Source: Bryum argenteum (lineage: Eukaryota; Streptophyta; Bryopsida; Bryales; Bryaceae). Taken from it: a stretch of DNA of 64,000 bases. The notes beneath the pieces are model-generated. The model saw only the letters and a program-made list of their open reading frames with translations, had not been told where the DNA came from and did not search any database. This document shows positions 35,281-48,540 of the stretch, one piece after another. Each line of letters opens with the position of its first letter. The stretch's first letter is position 1. The position numbers were made by a program, and so were the translations under genes. Where the stretch lies: assembly GCA_037043015.1 (NCBI GenBank), contig CM073326.1, positions 19,786,345-19,850,344 on the forward strand. Reading direction: 5' to 3'.

Positions 35281-37528
35281 GAGCACACCTCTGTTTCCAT
35301 GATGATAGCGTGATAGCAAATATTTGTTGCTTTGGAAATATTTGACAGTTTCTAACTGGGGTGGGGTGGTGGGATTGGACGCTGCATTGGACAGGGCCTA
35401 CGGCCGAGGTTCGACTCCTCTGGCCAATTAATCGTGTTTCTTTCATTTGCATGAAGTTCACAAGTACCTGGAAGATGCACCGCTCATCAGTCATCCCTGC
35501 TCAAGCTGCTTGGCCGAATGGGCTGAAGTTCCATAGAGAGGTATGTTGAATGTGTTTCAATATAATTGCATGATCTGAATGGGCCGAAGTTCTACAAGGA
35601 AGGCTACTCGAATGTGTTTGAGTATGATTGCGGGTTCAAACTAGTCCCGGTTTGAAGGTCAATCAGTTTGCTGGAGTTTGGAGGTTCGAAGATGCACATG
35701 TCCACAAGCTACCCATTACCGAGGCATGTGTATTCATCTCATGAACCTTAACCCTAGAACGTCGGAGCCCATAACCGTGGCCTGAACTTTGATATGTCTT
35801 ACTCTGAATCCTCCATTTCGCCACTTTACCTGAAAGTAAAATATTTTATTTTATTTTTCGTAGATGTGATCACATGCTTTTCATATGCTGTAAAAATTTC
35901 AGATTTTTTTGGGAAGATTTGAAATTCAAGTGAATTTTCAAAGAAAAACCAAAAATAATTCATATCAAATACAAATCACTTTCAAAAAATCTGAAATTTT
36001 TAGAATAAGGGGACATTGTAGTGAAGAATAGCATGGTGTAATCCATGGTTTCGTGTCATGCTATATTTGAAAATTGAGAAAGAGACCCTATAGGCATGTA
36101 AACTTAAGGTGTCAGTAAATCACTAGATATTAGGAATTTCTTGAAATTCTAACTTGGAGTAGAAACAAGACTTGGTAAGATTCATTTTATGAATTGAGCT
36201 TGAACTCAAAAGAGATCATTTAGTTGCCTAAATTTGAGACTTAATAAAAGTAGGAAAAAGTTGCAGAAATGCACTGTGTGGTGATTTGTTTTTAACCATT
36301 CTTTCAACTTTCATACCACATGTGATCTTAGGAAATACCTTAAATGACCTCAAATGAATTCCATGATATGCTATTATCATTCATAAATCCAATTACAAAA
36401 ATCATGAATGAAATTCATCCCGCAATAATAGGTTACAGTGAAAATGTTCTATTCATCGGACATAAAATGGCCGCTCCGCCATTCCAGGGTTAATGAAGGC
36501 TGCTAGTTCGGGTTTGAGCTCAATGCTTTGAACCTGTTCGACATTTGCTCCTAGGACTGCTTTCAGACTGCTTTGCCCAATGTTTGTTCTTTGAATTGTG
36601 ATTGCTTTTGACTTTTTGTGTGGAACTTGTCTGAAACACGTTTAAATTATGCAAATGTTTGCGTTTTTGAATGTGTTTGTGGAATGTTCATAACCTTTTA
36701 ACTCAAATTATAGTTCCATGTGTTTGAATTCTAGAGTCAATTTGTCCATGTATGTGTTTAACTATTAGTACAAATTTCATAAAAGTTGCCACATGAGCTA
36801 GTATTGAGCGTAAAAAGGTGCCATACGTGCTACCGTTGAGTGCGGAAGGTGCCACAACATTTCCTCGTTCTACTTAGACGTGCAAAAAGTTAGTCGCCAC
36901 CACAGTACAAAATAATTTGGAGTTTGAGCCACAATACTTTAGTACCATTCAAACCATTTCGCCAAGTAACCTACACCGGCTGTTACTGTGTCGCGTCTTG
37001 CGCCCCACAACAAATAGTAAAAAAAATTCGTTGTATGAGGTTGGGCATACGTTTTTTTCTAGGAAAAGTAAAGGCTATCAGGAAGCATGAAGGTAATATG
37101 GTATTGGCCGAAACCAACAATTCTGCAAGATGACCCAGGCATGTGGACTCACAGATATGAATAATGCCTAAAACGAAGATGGATTCCTTCTTATGAGCCG
37201 TCAAATTGGGTGGACTTAGATACAACAATTACCTCATGGGCACCATCTTCAAAATTTGAGACTTGTATGGTTGAAAAGACTATTGTGGAGAAAGGGATAT
37301 CTATTCCAAAAACAATGACTTTCCATCTCTTGGAGCACATGGCAAATTAATCTCATACAACTAACGACAAGCAAGTGGACAATAGTGCAGATGCAACAGA
37401 AGAACACGACTTCGAGTAGTTGCAACTTAGTATAGAAGTTTTAGCATTAGAATATATATAGCATATATATTGGTTGATTTCTTCCCTAGTCTTATTAGAT
37501 ATTGAAATTCCATCCTGTATTCCAAGCA

Positions 37529-37563
<35 letters not shown>

Positions 37564-37936
37564 GTTTGTGTATTCATATAAAAATATATAATACATACTA
37601 TTTTATCATATCTTCTTAATCTAAACATGTATGAAACTATGAGAAGTACCTAAGGTTGGAATTTTGACATTTATTCAGGGTTGCATTGGTAAATAGTGCA
37701 ATTTTTGCCATTTTGTTTCTTGGAATCTCGAAATCACCTAAACTCATGAGGGAGGGAGCAAATGCGGTTTCCCTCAATACTATGTTATCATTGAATAATA
37801 ATATCAGAGATGAAAGCAAAGTCAAGTTTTAAAAATCTCAATCAAACAATCTTGTAATAGACTTATTGTACGTTGTATTGCACTAATCATTGAGGTAATT
37901 AGCAGTATTCCTTACAAGCACAACAAAAGGTTAACC
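35281..37936. other. Intergenic, AT-rich after 35800
   Basis: No recognisable gene. A tRNA-3'-like fragment is at 35385-35430 (see rejected items). The open frame 36924-37133 is unassigned. A (TA)15 run sits at 37531-37560. Confidence 0.5.
37531..37560. repeat. (TA)15 microsatellite
   Basis: Fifteen perfect TA units. Confidence 0.95.
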
Positions 37937-38296
37937 CTTAAACGCCCAAGCAAGCCCGAGGGGCTTGATTCCAACATCATCTTCTCTGTAGCTCTTACTG
38001 TAATCAACTTTTCACTTATATTTTGATGTCAAACTGGTCACCGTCTTATGATGCATTCAAAAAGTGAAATTTTACAATTCAAATCACAATTTGTATGTAT
38101 GATTTTATGGTTTGAAAGGATTGTGGTAGGTAGGTTGGGGTTGTACATAACCTTGTAGGAGGTTGCAAGCTCATCATTGATTGGTTCATTCATGGTGCCC
38201 AAGTTCAAAAAGTGCACTATTCATGATGCCCAAGTCCAAAAGATGGTGTGATCTAATTTTGGGCTGCCCGTTTTAGACCCCATGGGCGTTTAAGGG
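37937..38296. mobile_element. 360-bp MITE with TTAA flanks (piggyBac-like)
   Basis: Perfect 14-bp terminal inverted repeats CCCTTAAACGCCCA...TGGGCGTTTAAGGG, directly flanked on both sides by TTAA (37933-37936 and 38297-38300). TTAA target duplication plus CCC...GGG termini is the hallmark of the piggyBac superfamily. No coding capacity, so nonautonomous. Confidence 0.72.
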
Positions 38297-38300
38297 TTAA

Positions 38301-41170
38301 AGACCATGAGAAAAAACAAACAATTGAAGAGCTAGAAGCAGCTATTATGAGAACAAAATCTTCAAATGAGGAGTACAATCATACTAGCCACAAATCTCAT
38401 GCAACCATTTACTTTTGTTGTAACCTGATCGAGTCATTGTAATTGTGAAGGTCACAATCATAAAAAGCTCGCAGTTAGTTCCTTTCCCATCCTCAAAAAA
38501 AAAAAACAATCCATTATTACATGTTGTAACTAGTATGTACACGTGTCCTTTTGGACACAAATAAAATAAAAACATAAAAAATAAAAAATATTAATTTAGA
38601 AAACTCTGCAACTAAATATAAAAACAACATAGTAATTAGAAAATATAGAAAGATTTTTTGAAATTTGGAGAAAGACAAGGAGCTAAACTTCGTGGTACCT
38701 ACTATTTTGTTGGTAGTCTCCCGTTCTATCGCTGCACATGACCTCGTTATAAGGTGAGGTACTAGGCAACTTGAAAGCACTTTTAGGCACTCCACGGTTC
38801 ACCTTATTGAATCAGTAAGAGCCCTCAGCGCTTAATACATATAATGGTCAGCAAAAATATTGTTACTTTCTAAATCCCACCGTGAGATCCTAAAGCTATT
38901 TACCATTAGTATTATCATTAAAAGATACAATCGTTGAATGTTCACATTCTGAATGATTATAACAATAAAAGTTGATGCAAATTGTTTCTGCAAAATTTAT
39001 AGGTTGGTGTTGTAAATTTCGAAGGTTGCCTTTGTAGAATTGGTAAGAGTTTTTACTTTTAATTTTTGAAGATTAAAGAAGCAGTATTTTCCTAAATATA
39101 TTTGCCAAAAAGAAATTCAAAGAAACAATATTTTTGTTTTTTTTGCTGCCCTTCTAGGACTTGGAAACTTAAATTTTCTTAGTAAAGAACTAATTTTAGA
39201 ATTTGACTTTGCAGGTTATACCACATATAGTATGTATGTATTTCCACACTCATAAAAAATCATTGCCCAAAGTACCCAAAACTAAACCCTTCATCTAAGT
39301 TGTGTAAAAACAACAAAAAACATTTTGGTTCTCTTCGGCACTAAGGGTTAATCTCATATTTTGAAAGAATGGAACTCATGAATATTATGGCAAAAGTATG
39401 CTAAAGTAGCCATGCATGTATGGCACTGTAAAAGTAATGCACAACCCAACAAAAATAGCCTTCCATCAAAGTCTTTGCAATCTACTTAAAATCCATGAAT
39501 CTAGAAGTTTAATGGCCTAGGCTGCCCACAAGGAAATTCCACCAGCGACGGAGCGCCATGCGTAATGTAGACGGGGTCGTAGTAGCGGAATTAAACAAGC
39601 TGACAAAGGCTGAGAAAGCAAGGTCCAACTTCAAGTAGTGTAGGCCATACCCCTTCCTTAACTTTAAAGTTGGTTATCTTGGATAAAGTAAATTGGTCTA
39701 AAATGGAAAAGTTCACATGATGGAGCTCTAGTAATCTTGGCTAAGAGGTACATGATAGTTTTTCCATACAACTGTACCATGTACTCAGTACATACACTAT
39801 AAGGTGCTACATTTAAAAACACCTACATTTCCAACTTCAAAAATTCATTACTCACTGTAGAGGAGTCCAAGATTGATGATTCCACTTGCTCCATCTTTCT
39901 ACCAATTTCCTCCATGCAGGCTGCATACTATTGTAGTAACAACATCTTATAGTTCTCCCGTGATAAAAATTGAACCGATATTGAGCACCTTATTATAGAA
40001 GGAACCATGTTTTCATCCAACTTCGTGAGCCCCTACCAAAGTCCATGTAGTCAGCCGAGTGACCGGCTACTGTTGTGCAGTGCCACAAGGGGTTGCTCGA
40101 TTGGCTTCTGTCGCTTGCTCGCCCTGCTCGCTCGCTTGCTTGCACGGCCGGCGTGTGCCCTGCCTCTCCAATTGTTCTTACCTTGTTGCTGTGCTCGTGC
40201 TGCCTGCACGCTCCTCGCCTTCGTTTTGTTTCCGCTTTTTGTCGCCTCCTCACCTCGTCTCAGGTTCGCGCTCGTCATCATCCCCTTTGCCTCCTCTGAT
40301 TTTTTCTCCCCCTCTTTCTTTCTCTCTCCCTCCCTCCTCTCTCGTCGTCCCTTTCGCACACGTTTTGGTCTTTTCCTGCCCCAGCTGGTCGATTGCATGA
40401 TCGATCGAGCGAGCGCCCATGGTCTACCCTTTGTGTTGCGACCGCTTCTTTGGATGAGGCGAGCTCGCCCCTGCTTTTTTCTATTGGAGCAAGTTCGCAG
40501 ATCCGTCCCGAGCGTTTGCTTCTTCCTTTGTATCGTGGATGTGGTTTTTCAGCTCTGCTGCTTGTTGCCGCAACTTCGAAATTTCCCGCTTTGGCTTCCT
40601 GTGTCATTTTAGCGATCCAGTTTGGACGTGGGTTGAGAAGTCTGTCTCCTCGTAAGATTTTGAGCTCTTGATTAGGGTTATTTGAGGGCTTTTTTGGATT
40701 ACGATTCGGGTTTGTAGCATCCAAAAGATTGTAAGGTGCTTTGGGTTGTACTTGGCAAAGATTGGGGCCAAACTTTGGAATTGTTGCACACTTGGAATCT
40801 TGTCCTTCCCTAGGGTTAAGTTGGATTCCTTTCTGACCATTCCGTTTCTGAGGCAAGACGAGATTCTCTCCTCCTCGCTGCTTAAGGTCAAGGATTGGTT
40901 TCTGCAGGATGGCTGGCCACGGCCTGTAGCTCTATCGATTCCAGCTGGTAAATTTCGTGTGGGGATGTGGTCCGTGATATTTTTAGGATCGGCTTGAATA
41001 AGTTCCGATTATGCTTGTGACCAAGATGGAGGTCAGACAAATGGATTCTGATCTAAAGCACGCTTGATGTGATTTAATTAAGCATGTTACTGAAGCCTTG
41101 TGACGAATGTTCATCTGCGAATATTTTGTTGGTGTTTAGGATGCAGCGCGCATTGTAAAAGGGGGACAAG
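38301..41170. other. Intergenic region and 5' flank/leader of the Mo25 gene
   Basis: 38301-39990 is AT-rich with nothing recognised. From about 40020 the composition shifts to pyrimidine-rich DNA (CT-rich at 40240-40380), typical of a transcribed leader. An AG acceptor just before 40909 and similar sites suggest a 5'-UTR intron, but exons cannot be fixed. Confidence 0.45.
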
Positions 41171-42187
41171 ATGAAGGGGTTGTTCAAGGAGAAGAAGCGC
41201 ACGATACCAGAGCTGGTGCGGGTGACGCGGGAGTTGCTGTTGTCGCTCAATGCCGCTCGTGATCCGAAGCGCGAGGAACGGATGATGGAGTTGGGCAAGA
41301 ATATTCGGGATATGAAAATTGTGCTATATGGGAACAGTGAAGCAGAGCCCGTGCCGGAGGCGTGTTCGCAGCTGACGCAAGAGATGTTCCGCGACGATGC
41401 TATTCGATTGCTGATTCAATGTTTACCGAAACTGGACTTGGAGGTTCGTAAGGATGTAACGCAAGTGGTGGCTAATCTGCAGCGGCAGCAGGTGCATTCG
41501 CGGCTGATTGCCGCCGACTATCTGGATAAGAACAAGGACCTCCTGGATCTCCTTGTGGCGGGATATGATAAGCCAGACATGGCGTTACACTACGGTGCCA
41601 TGCTGCGCGAGTGTATTCGGCACCAGAGTATTGCCCGCTATGTGCTGGAGTCACAGCAAAACTTGTCCAAGTTCTTCAAGTATATTGAGCTACCCAATTT
41701 CGAGGTTGCCTCAGATGCGGTTGCCACTTTCAAGGAGCTTCTGACGAGACATAAATCTACCGTCGCGGACTATCTCAACAGAAATTACGACTGGTTTTTC
41801 TCGGAGTATAATACTAAGTTGTTGGCCTCTCCAAATTATATCACGAGACGACAAATGGTGAAGTTGCTGGGCGATATCTTGTTGGATCGTTCCAACGTCA
41901 ACGTGATGATGCGGTATGTCAGTTCCAAGGACAACATGTGTATCCTGATGAACCTTCTCAAGGACTCGAGCAAGAGCATTCAGATCGAAGCATTTCACGT
42001 TTTCAAAGTGTTTGTTGCCAATGAAAACAAACCACCCGAAATTGTCAACATTTTGGTGGCGAATCGGAGTAAATTTCTCCGGTTCTTCAGCGACTTCAAG
42101 AGTGAGAAGGAGGATGCCCAGTTCGACCAGGACAAAGCTCAAGTCGTGAAAGAGATTGCCAGTTTGGAACTGAGGGATCAGTTGTAA
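41171..42187 (+). CDS. MO25: Mo25/CAB39-like scaffold protein
   Basis: Armadillo/HEAT-repeat scaffold that binds STRAD and STE20/germinal-centre-type kinases and supports their activity in the cytoplasm. Intact single-exon frame of 338 residues, the usual family length, with no intron. Starts [20 protein letters not shown], then [20 protein letters not shown], a [14 protein letters not shown] segment, [76 protein letters not shown] and [19 protein letters not shown]. All conserved helices are present. Downstream DNA to about 43390 holds only unassigned short frames and presumably its 3' UTR. Confidence 0.97.
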   Translation: MKGLFKEKKRTIPELVRVTRELLLSLNAARDPKREERMMELGKNIRDMKIVLYGNSEAEPVPEACSQLTQEMFRDDAIRLLIQCLPKLDLEVRKDVTQVVANLQRQQVHSRLIAADYLDKNKDLLDLLVAGYDKPDMALHYGAMLRECIRHQSIARYVLESQQNLSKFFKYIELPNFEVASDAVATFKELLTRHKSTVADYLNRNYDWFFSEYNTKLLASPNYITRRQMVKLLGDILLDRSNVNVMMRYVSSKDNMCILMNLLKDSSKSIQIEAFHVFKVFVANENKPPEIVNILVANRSKFLRFFSDFKSEKEDAQFDQDKAQVVKEIASLELRDQL

Positions 42188-43394
42188 CCTTCTCGTCATT
42201 CCCGTCCCTTCCTTCCGGCTTGGCTTGGTTTTGAGTCGACGGACGCCTTCCGACACTTTGCAACCCCGCAATCCAATCCAATCCAGTCCAAGAGAGGTAC
42301 GCTTGACTTGTGTCGTACTCTACCCGAAGTTTTCTAATAAGGTGATCAATATGCTGAATCTCAAACTGGAAATCGGTCAGTTTGATCGAATACTACGGTT
42401 TGATCGCCACGATGAAGTCACCGTTGACTTTGTGTACATGTGGAAGCAATGCATATGCTGGCTGGCTGGCACTGTCTACTCTTCTGTTGGTTGTGATTTT
42501 TTTCCGCTAGATTGTCTAGCTGCGTATGCTTAAGATCCAGGATCTTGTAACTGAAACTATCCGACGCGTTGGGTCATCTGTATTTATATAAAGCAGCAAC
42601 TGTAGTTCCCTGTCTTACTGGACCAGAGGTCGGCTTGTCCATGGATGTCGCTGTGTTAGGTTTCAAACACAAAAATACATAAGATTGTCCGGTAGTCAAT
42701 GCGTATGTTCGAATAGTGCATAAGATGATTTCGAAGAAGCTACAGCAGGGGCATATTCACGTCTTGTATCGAAGATTACTTCGGAAGGGAAGGGAACATG
42801 TTACCGCTGACTAGGATAAGGGATTGTGAAGAAGACTCAAGACGACAGTAAAATCGAGCATGTTGTATTGTTCATGTGCTGCAATACTCTGCATGCAGAC
42901 GTCGGTTCACCTTTCCAATGCTGTGGTAGCCGAGTATATTGAAATGCAAGCGAATAGCGCTGGCGTTGGGATGGCCCTTCGTATGTAGACTAAGGGTGAA
43001 AGAAGACGGAAATGGTATCAGTGGGAGGAAAGACATGGGCATCGTCTGTGGCTTGCTGCTCGTGTGGCACGCTGCCATGTTGATCGATGGCCGCAAAGCC
43101 ACGCGCATCACCGTGCTAAGAACACGCAGAGATTCTAAACAGTTAATCAGCACGAGTCCGGCAACTTGGGTCCCAGCGTATTGGCTTCGTGTTTTTGGCA
43201 CAAGTTCAGATTTGGAATGATCATACCATCATTTCATCAAGTAACTTGGACGATAAAGGGCGTCAGTACAGATTTTCATTCAAGTGAAAATTCAGCTCGA
43301 ACCACATGCAGATTCGTTTTTCATCTGTTCAGTGGCTGCAATACTGTATCGGTTTTGACTGTTGAGTCATTTCAATCGGTTCAATCAATCAAGT
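42188..43394. other. 3' flank of Mo25 gene
   Basis: Probable 3' UTR and spacer. Open frames at 42872-43220 on both strands are unassigned. Confidence 0.5.
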
Positions 43395-43679
43395 AAGGTA
43401 GGCAGTCCTAAAAGCGCCACAGGACCCAAAAGCGATCTACCCTCATTTGTAGATTGTGAAGATACAGATGTACCTCAATCGCATATAACGCAATTGGGTC
43501 AAATCTTACTTACCATTTTGGAATTTTGTATAAAATTCACAAATGCGAATTACATGTTGCAAATTTTTGCAATCCTCCCGAAAACCTATTTCGAATGTGG
43601 TCATAATTTTATTTTGAATTTACTAGTGCTAAAAATAGGTCAGATCTCTTAAGGTGGCGCTTTTAGGACACTCTACCTT
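43395..43679. mobile_element. MITE-like inverted-repeat element, 285 bp
   Basis: Left arm near 43395 (AAGGTAGGCAGTCCTAAAAG then CGCCAC) and right arm near 43660-43679 are inverted copies matching over about 26 bp with three mismatches. No target duplication could be fixed and nothing is encoded. Confidence 0.65.
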
Positions 43680-43984
43680 GCCCGCAGTTGGCGTTGAAGT
43701 CTTCCGAAGGCCTCTACAGTACCTTCCTCTACAGTACCTTCAAGATGATTTATGATTTCCGAATTCAGTACTGAAGGGACAGTTTTTCTTCCAACTTCGA
43801 ACATTGCTTGTGGACTCCAAAATTATTCCATTCCAAAACCGTCAAGTCCAATAAAGACTTCTTCATCTTAATACAACTATACACATTCATCAATGAAGAG
43901 AATATGACTGAAATGATTACAAATACTTCTTGTGTTGTGCACAAACAAGTGTTACCATTATTTGCTTCAATTTGAATGTCTATT

Positions 43985-44245
43985 TGTCATGGGCCAAGGC
44001 CTCGTTGATAAGCTCGGATGTTCACTCGCTATTAATTTTATAAATAGAACTTCGGCAGTAGAGCTAAAGTATAGCCTCGGCGATGAGAGCTAAAAAGTAT
44101 AGCCTCAAAAGAGAGCTAAAGTATAGCCTCGGCTGATTGAGCCAAGAGTTTAGTATATAAGGGACTCTTATTCATTGTAAACCTAAGTCTTGGATCAATA
44201 TATTTCTTTTGTAGTTTTTGCTTGTTTTTTGACTAGACTCTTACA
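43985..44245 (+). repeat. 5' LTR, 261 bp
   Basis: Starts TGTCATGGGCC, ends CTCTTACA. The middle contains three units of an AGAGCTAAAGTATAGCCTC-like repeat; a TATA-like TATATAAGG follows. Confidence 0.92.
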
Positions 44246-44569
44246 TAATCCAAGACTTCTCTTGATTTTCGAAGGGCTTCATCCTCCCTTGTTTTTTCAA
44301 ACGACAAAAGTAGGACATTGATTAGATTGAGGAACTTATCCACCCTCGTGGTAGTGATTGAAGATAGCCACGAAGCGGGATGCATTTGAAGGCTTTGCGA
44401 AGCTGAAGAGTTGATTGAGAGGTGTTGCTTTTTGAGATGGAGAGAACGCCGGATGATCGATGATGAGATCTTGCAGCGGAAGCAGCGCAAGGAGAAATTA
44501 CGGCGGAAGACTATCAGCGGGAGATCGTGAGGTTGCGACACAACTTCAAGCTTCTCGCCAGTCGAGAAG

Positions 44570-45490
44570 TTGGCTATCAGCGATTGGTTGCACAATGATC
44601 GCGAGTGGCTCCAAAGGGCCGGACAATTCACGAGTTTAGGAGGTTCGTCTTCATCGCGAGATGATGCCGCAATCGATCGCGGCAACAATATGGAGGAAGC
44701 TGCCGTTGCATTCGCGCAAGCGATTGCCGATATTTCAAAGTTTGACGGAGTCGCAAGGGGCTACCCGATATGGAAGGTCGAAGCGGATAACAAGCTTCGA
44801 ATTGATGGAGTGCATCTTGGTACACCTTAAGATCAAGCCGCATACTTGTTTTCGAGGATGAACGCGCGAAGCGCGGATGATGGTAGTATCTTTCTACCAA
44901 AATCAACGTGGTTGCAATGCGGCAACTTTTATTCAACATCTTGACAAGCGTTTACATCGACCGAATGCGCGAAATGTGTAAGCATTCAATCGGCTTCAAG
45001 CAATGAAGTTAGGATAGGAGTCATTCGCAACATTCTTGCCCAAGTTTGAGAAGGAGCTTGGTGAAAGTCAACTTACCATGGTTCCGGATATGGTGAAGAT
45101 AGGATATCTTCGCGGTTTCTCAACTCGAGAGATGCAACGCGCGATGATTGGACCTGTGACGTACATCGATTATGGTATGTTTGTCCAAGCTTTGTTGGCG
45201 GTCGGCTCTCAAACGATTGCTTGCAATATCGGAAAGGTCGTCGGTTCCGATCGCGACATCAAATCGCGTATGGCGGATGGAGATGAGATGGATTGGATGC
45301 CTACGATCCAAATAAGCGAGCGGAGGCGTCGACTTTGGAGGAACAACAACGGTGTCGCCAAGAGGGACGATGTTTTTATGTGTGAAGCGAGGCCACCGTG
45401 CGAATATTTGTTCATCCAAGCAAGTGAAGGCAATGAGAAGAAGAAGAAAGAAAGCGCGGACAAAACTTCGATAGTGCGCGCGATGTGAAA
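44570..45490 (+). pseudogene. Gag-like remnant of the gypsy element
   Basis: Open pieces in shifting frames: FDGVARGYPIWKVEADNKL near 44741 and FLPKFEKELGESQLTMVPDM near 45030, up to a Lys-rich end at 45470. Position after the 5' LTR and before reverse transcriptase fits capsid/nucleocapsid. No zinc knuckle was found. Confidence 0.55.
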
Positions 45491-46259
45491 GAAAGAAAGC
45501 AATGTCAAGATAGAGGAGGTCAAAGAGATGGAGAGTTGTGACTACGATGTAGAGTCGAAAACGAGCAGCCTTTCCAGCATAAGACTCGATCGGAGGCGTG
45601 GAAGCGGGTTGTCGAAAGTTGAAGAATCTACAGACGGGTGGTATGTATGTTAATGTTTTAATAAACTCAATTATATCTACTCGTCTTTGTGTGATTACGG
45701 ATGCCAATGCTTTCAGAATCGTATGCGAGCAATTTGTTCGACGGAGAGGCTTGGATCGTCATCTATTCAACCTAGATCTTTGGAAGCAAATTCACGACAA
45801 TCAAAAAGCGGCCTATGATTTGCCAAATTGCAAATTTTATGGCCGATATTGATGGTATGGAGGAGAAGATTGTTGCCTATGTTATTCCGGGACGGATAGA
45901 TGATATAATCTTGGGAAAAGGTTGGATGGAGCGACGTGATGCAAGTGTTCGACCTGCTAAAGAAGAGATTTGCGTTTGAAAACCTTTCAAGATGATTGAA
46001 AAACTCGACCCGATTACGTTGGAGCCAATCTGAGAGATACGTGTATCGGTGATTCAAACTGCAGAGAAGCGGTGAGCCAGTAGAGGTTTTTAGTGCCACT
46101 TGGTTGACATCAGGAGGCACTACTGAGAAGGTGTATAGGGACCCGCACAACATCTCTGGTAGCCCGTACTAGTTATTGACGCTTTTAATCGACAAGATGA
46201 AAGTCGTTCTTTTTTGATAGGAAAGGGTTGATCACGAGATCAATCTTATTGAAGGAAGA

Positions 46260-47330
46260 CTAATGATGACATCTCTGCCAATGCCACCATGTCGTATGTC
46301 TGAGGATCAATTATTTTTTCGCAAAGCCCTTACGGAGTTGTTGGATAATGGATTTATTTGCGTAAGTAATTAACCCGCAGCATCTCGGTCATATTTGTGA
46401 AGAAACCTGGCGGAGGATTGCGATTGTGTGTTGACTATCGGCGATTGAGCGAGATGAGTCGGAAGGACGGCTATCCGATTCAGCGCATTAATGAGGCGTT
46501 AAGATCCATTCTTTATGACCAAATATATATCTCAAGGTTTATGTAATCTCTGCGTTTCACCGGATACGTGTGAAAGAAGGTGACGAGTGGAAGACGGCGT
46601 TCAAAACACGCTTTGGCTTATATGAGTGGTTGGTCACACCGTTTGGACCGACGTAGCGCGCGCAACTTTTTAGCGATATATCAATTGGATCTTATGATTT
46701 AATTGGATATATCTTTGCTCGCGTATATTGATGGCGTGGTGATCTATAATAATGATACTCAAAAAGAACATCGTGATGCGATTTCGGGATCATCCGTAGT
46801 TCGCTAACGCAGGCTTCAACTGATTTTGATAAGAGCGAGTTTGAAGCGGGCGACTATAAAGATCTTGGATATTTGGTGAAGACGGTTGGGGTTTGCGGTG
46901 ATCCAAAGAAAACTTGAGCGATTCGTCGATGGGAGCCGCCAACAAAAGTGAAAGGAGTTCGTGGATTTTTAGGTTTCGCAATTATTATCGACAATTCATA
47001 GATGGATATTCTAACATTGCGTAACCTCTTACTTCGACTAACGCGGAAAGATCAACCTTTCCATTGGACATCGAAATGTCAACACTTTGATCGATTGAAG
47101 GAGGCATTAATTCATGCGCCGGTCTTTCGTTAAACGGACTTGAGGTTTGGAAACAACCATTGAATGTGATTTCCTCCTATTCTGTTGTTGGTGGTGGCAC
47201 TTAATGCAAAAGGTGGACGGACTTTGGCATGCGGTTGCTTATTTCTCGAAGAAACACACGATCGTGAGTCCAATTATCCGATTAAGATGAGGAAATGGTA
47301 GCGATTGTATATTGCATCCGCGAGAGTGGC
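46260..47330 (+). pseudogene. Reverse transcriptase / RNase H remnant
   Basis: Diagnostic pieces: FRKALTELLDNGFI, VKKPGGGLRLCVDYRRLSEM near 46398, [20 protein letters not shown] near 46590 and the active-site strand read as YIDGVVIYNNDTQKEHRDA near 46720. The second Asp of the usual YxDD box is Gly. The RNase H side has SKCQHFDRLKEALIHAPVF and VAYFSKKHT. Multiple stops and shifts make it inactive. Confidence 0.8.
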
Positions 47331-47999
47331 GTACACTCTTGTTGGCCAACATTTTGAAGTGAGTTGGATCATCGCAATTTGACTTATTTTTGAAGAAGCA
47401 ACATTTGAGCGAGAAAGCAAATCGTTGGGCCTACGAGTTGAATGATTTTGACTTTGAGATCGTCGCACAAGCCTGGCGAGGATCAAGTTCAATCGGATGC
47501 ACTTTCTCGTCGGAAGCAGGATCTTCTCAACACGCGAGATGATGATCGAATCGCTTAATCGATATCACCGGAACTTTTGGACGGAGATGATGGCGCTTTG
47601 AAGGTTGTCGCTAAATCCGCATGGATCGCGAGATGGTGATGCGATTCGAGAAAGAGGCTCCCGCTCTGAGTCGATAATGACCGCGTCGTCCCATATGACC
47701 ATTTATTAACGCGAGAGATGATTACATTATGGGATGTTGCCCGCAAACAAATCATCGTTATTGGAAGATGCGAAAGGCGGTTATGGATGGTGGGCGCCGA
47801 CTACCTAAAGAATGGGGCTTACCTATCACGATTAGTGAGTGTTACGTAGATTGGTCATCGATTGCGTTGGCGTGGGACGAATATGGATTCCGGCGCACGA
47901 ACCTCTTCGGACGCGTTTGATCCAATCTACTCATGATTCACCACTAGCGAGGACATCCAGGTCGTGAGAGACGCGTGATTGATTGCGCGTGAATATACG

Positions 48000-48540
48000 T
48001 GGCGCAGGTTGACACAAGATGTTCGGAGATTTATGCGGGCGCAGCGTGTGTGGAAAATCGAAGATTTGGCGGGAAGCGAAGCGAAAGGTTGCTAAAGCCT
48101 TTGCCAATTCGCACGGATTTGGGAAATTTCTCCATTGATTTTATTACGGATTGGCACCAAACAATTTGTCAGACAAATATCATGGTTGTGACGGACCGTT
48201 TGTCCAAATCTATCATTGGTGTGCCTATGAAGACAATTTGTGCACTTGATGTGGCTTCGAAACTTTTAAAGCAAGTTTTTCAAGATCACGGATTACTGCT
48301 GCAGCAATTGTGTCGGATCGTGGTAGTCAATTTGTTAGTCCGCTTTGGGCCAGTATGCAGATTGATGAAGATTACGCGTCGGTTGTCGGCGACTTTCCAT
48401 CCGGAGGAGATGGTGCAACGAGAGAAGGCGAATCAAGAGCTTGAAACATATCTTCGTATTTTCACGACATTTGAGCAAGAAGATTGGGCTTTTCGATTTG
48501 CCGATCGCGATGATGGCGTTGAATAATCGTGTGTCGCGAT
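48000..48540 (+). pseudogene. Integrase core remnant
   Basis: Reads IDFITDWH (first acidic residue region), NIMVVTDRLSKSIIGVPMKT, then after a shift VSDRGSQFVSPLWASM, matching the retroviral-type integrase core of gypsy elements. Later parts are out of frame. Confidence 0.78.

Noticed and set aside
35385..35432. tRNA-like segment with GGTTCGACTCC (B-box) and a GAGG/CCTC hairpin
   Set aside because: No matching 5' acceptor strand, D-arm or A-box upstream; at best a tRNA or SINE 3' fragment.
40007..40856. Long open frames on both strands upstream of Mo25
   Set aside because: Pyrimidine-rich low-complexity DNA opens several frames at once; it fits a 5' leader better than a protein.
43362..43652. 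96-residue open frame
   Set aside because: It lies almost entirely inside the foldback element at 43395-43679 and shows no protein character.
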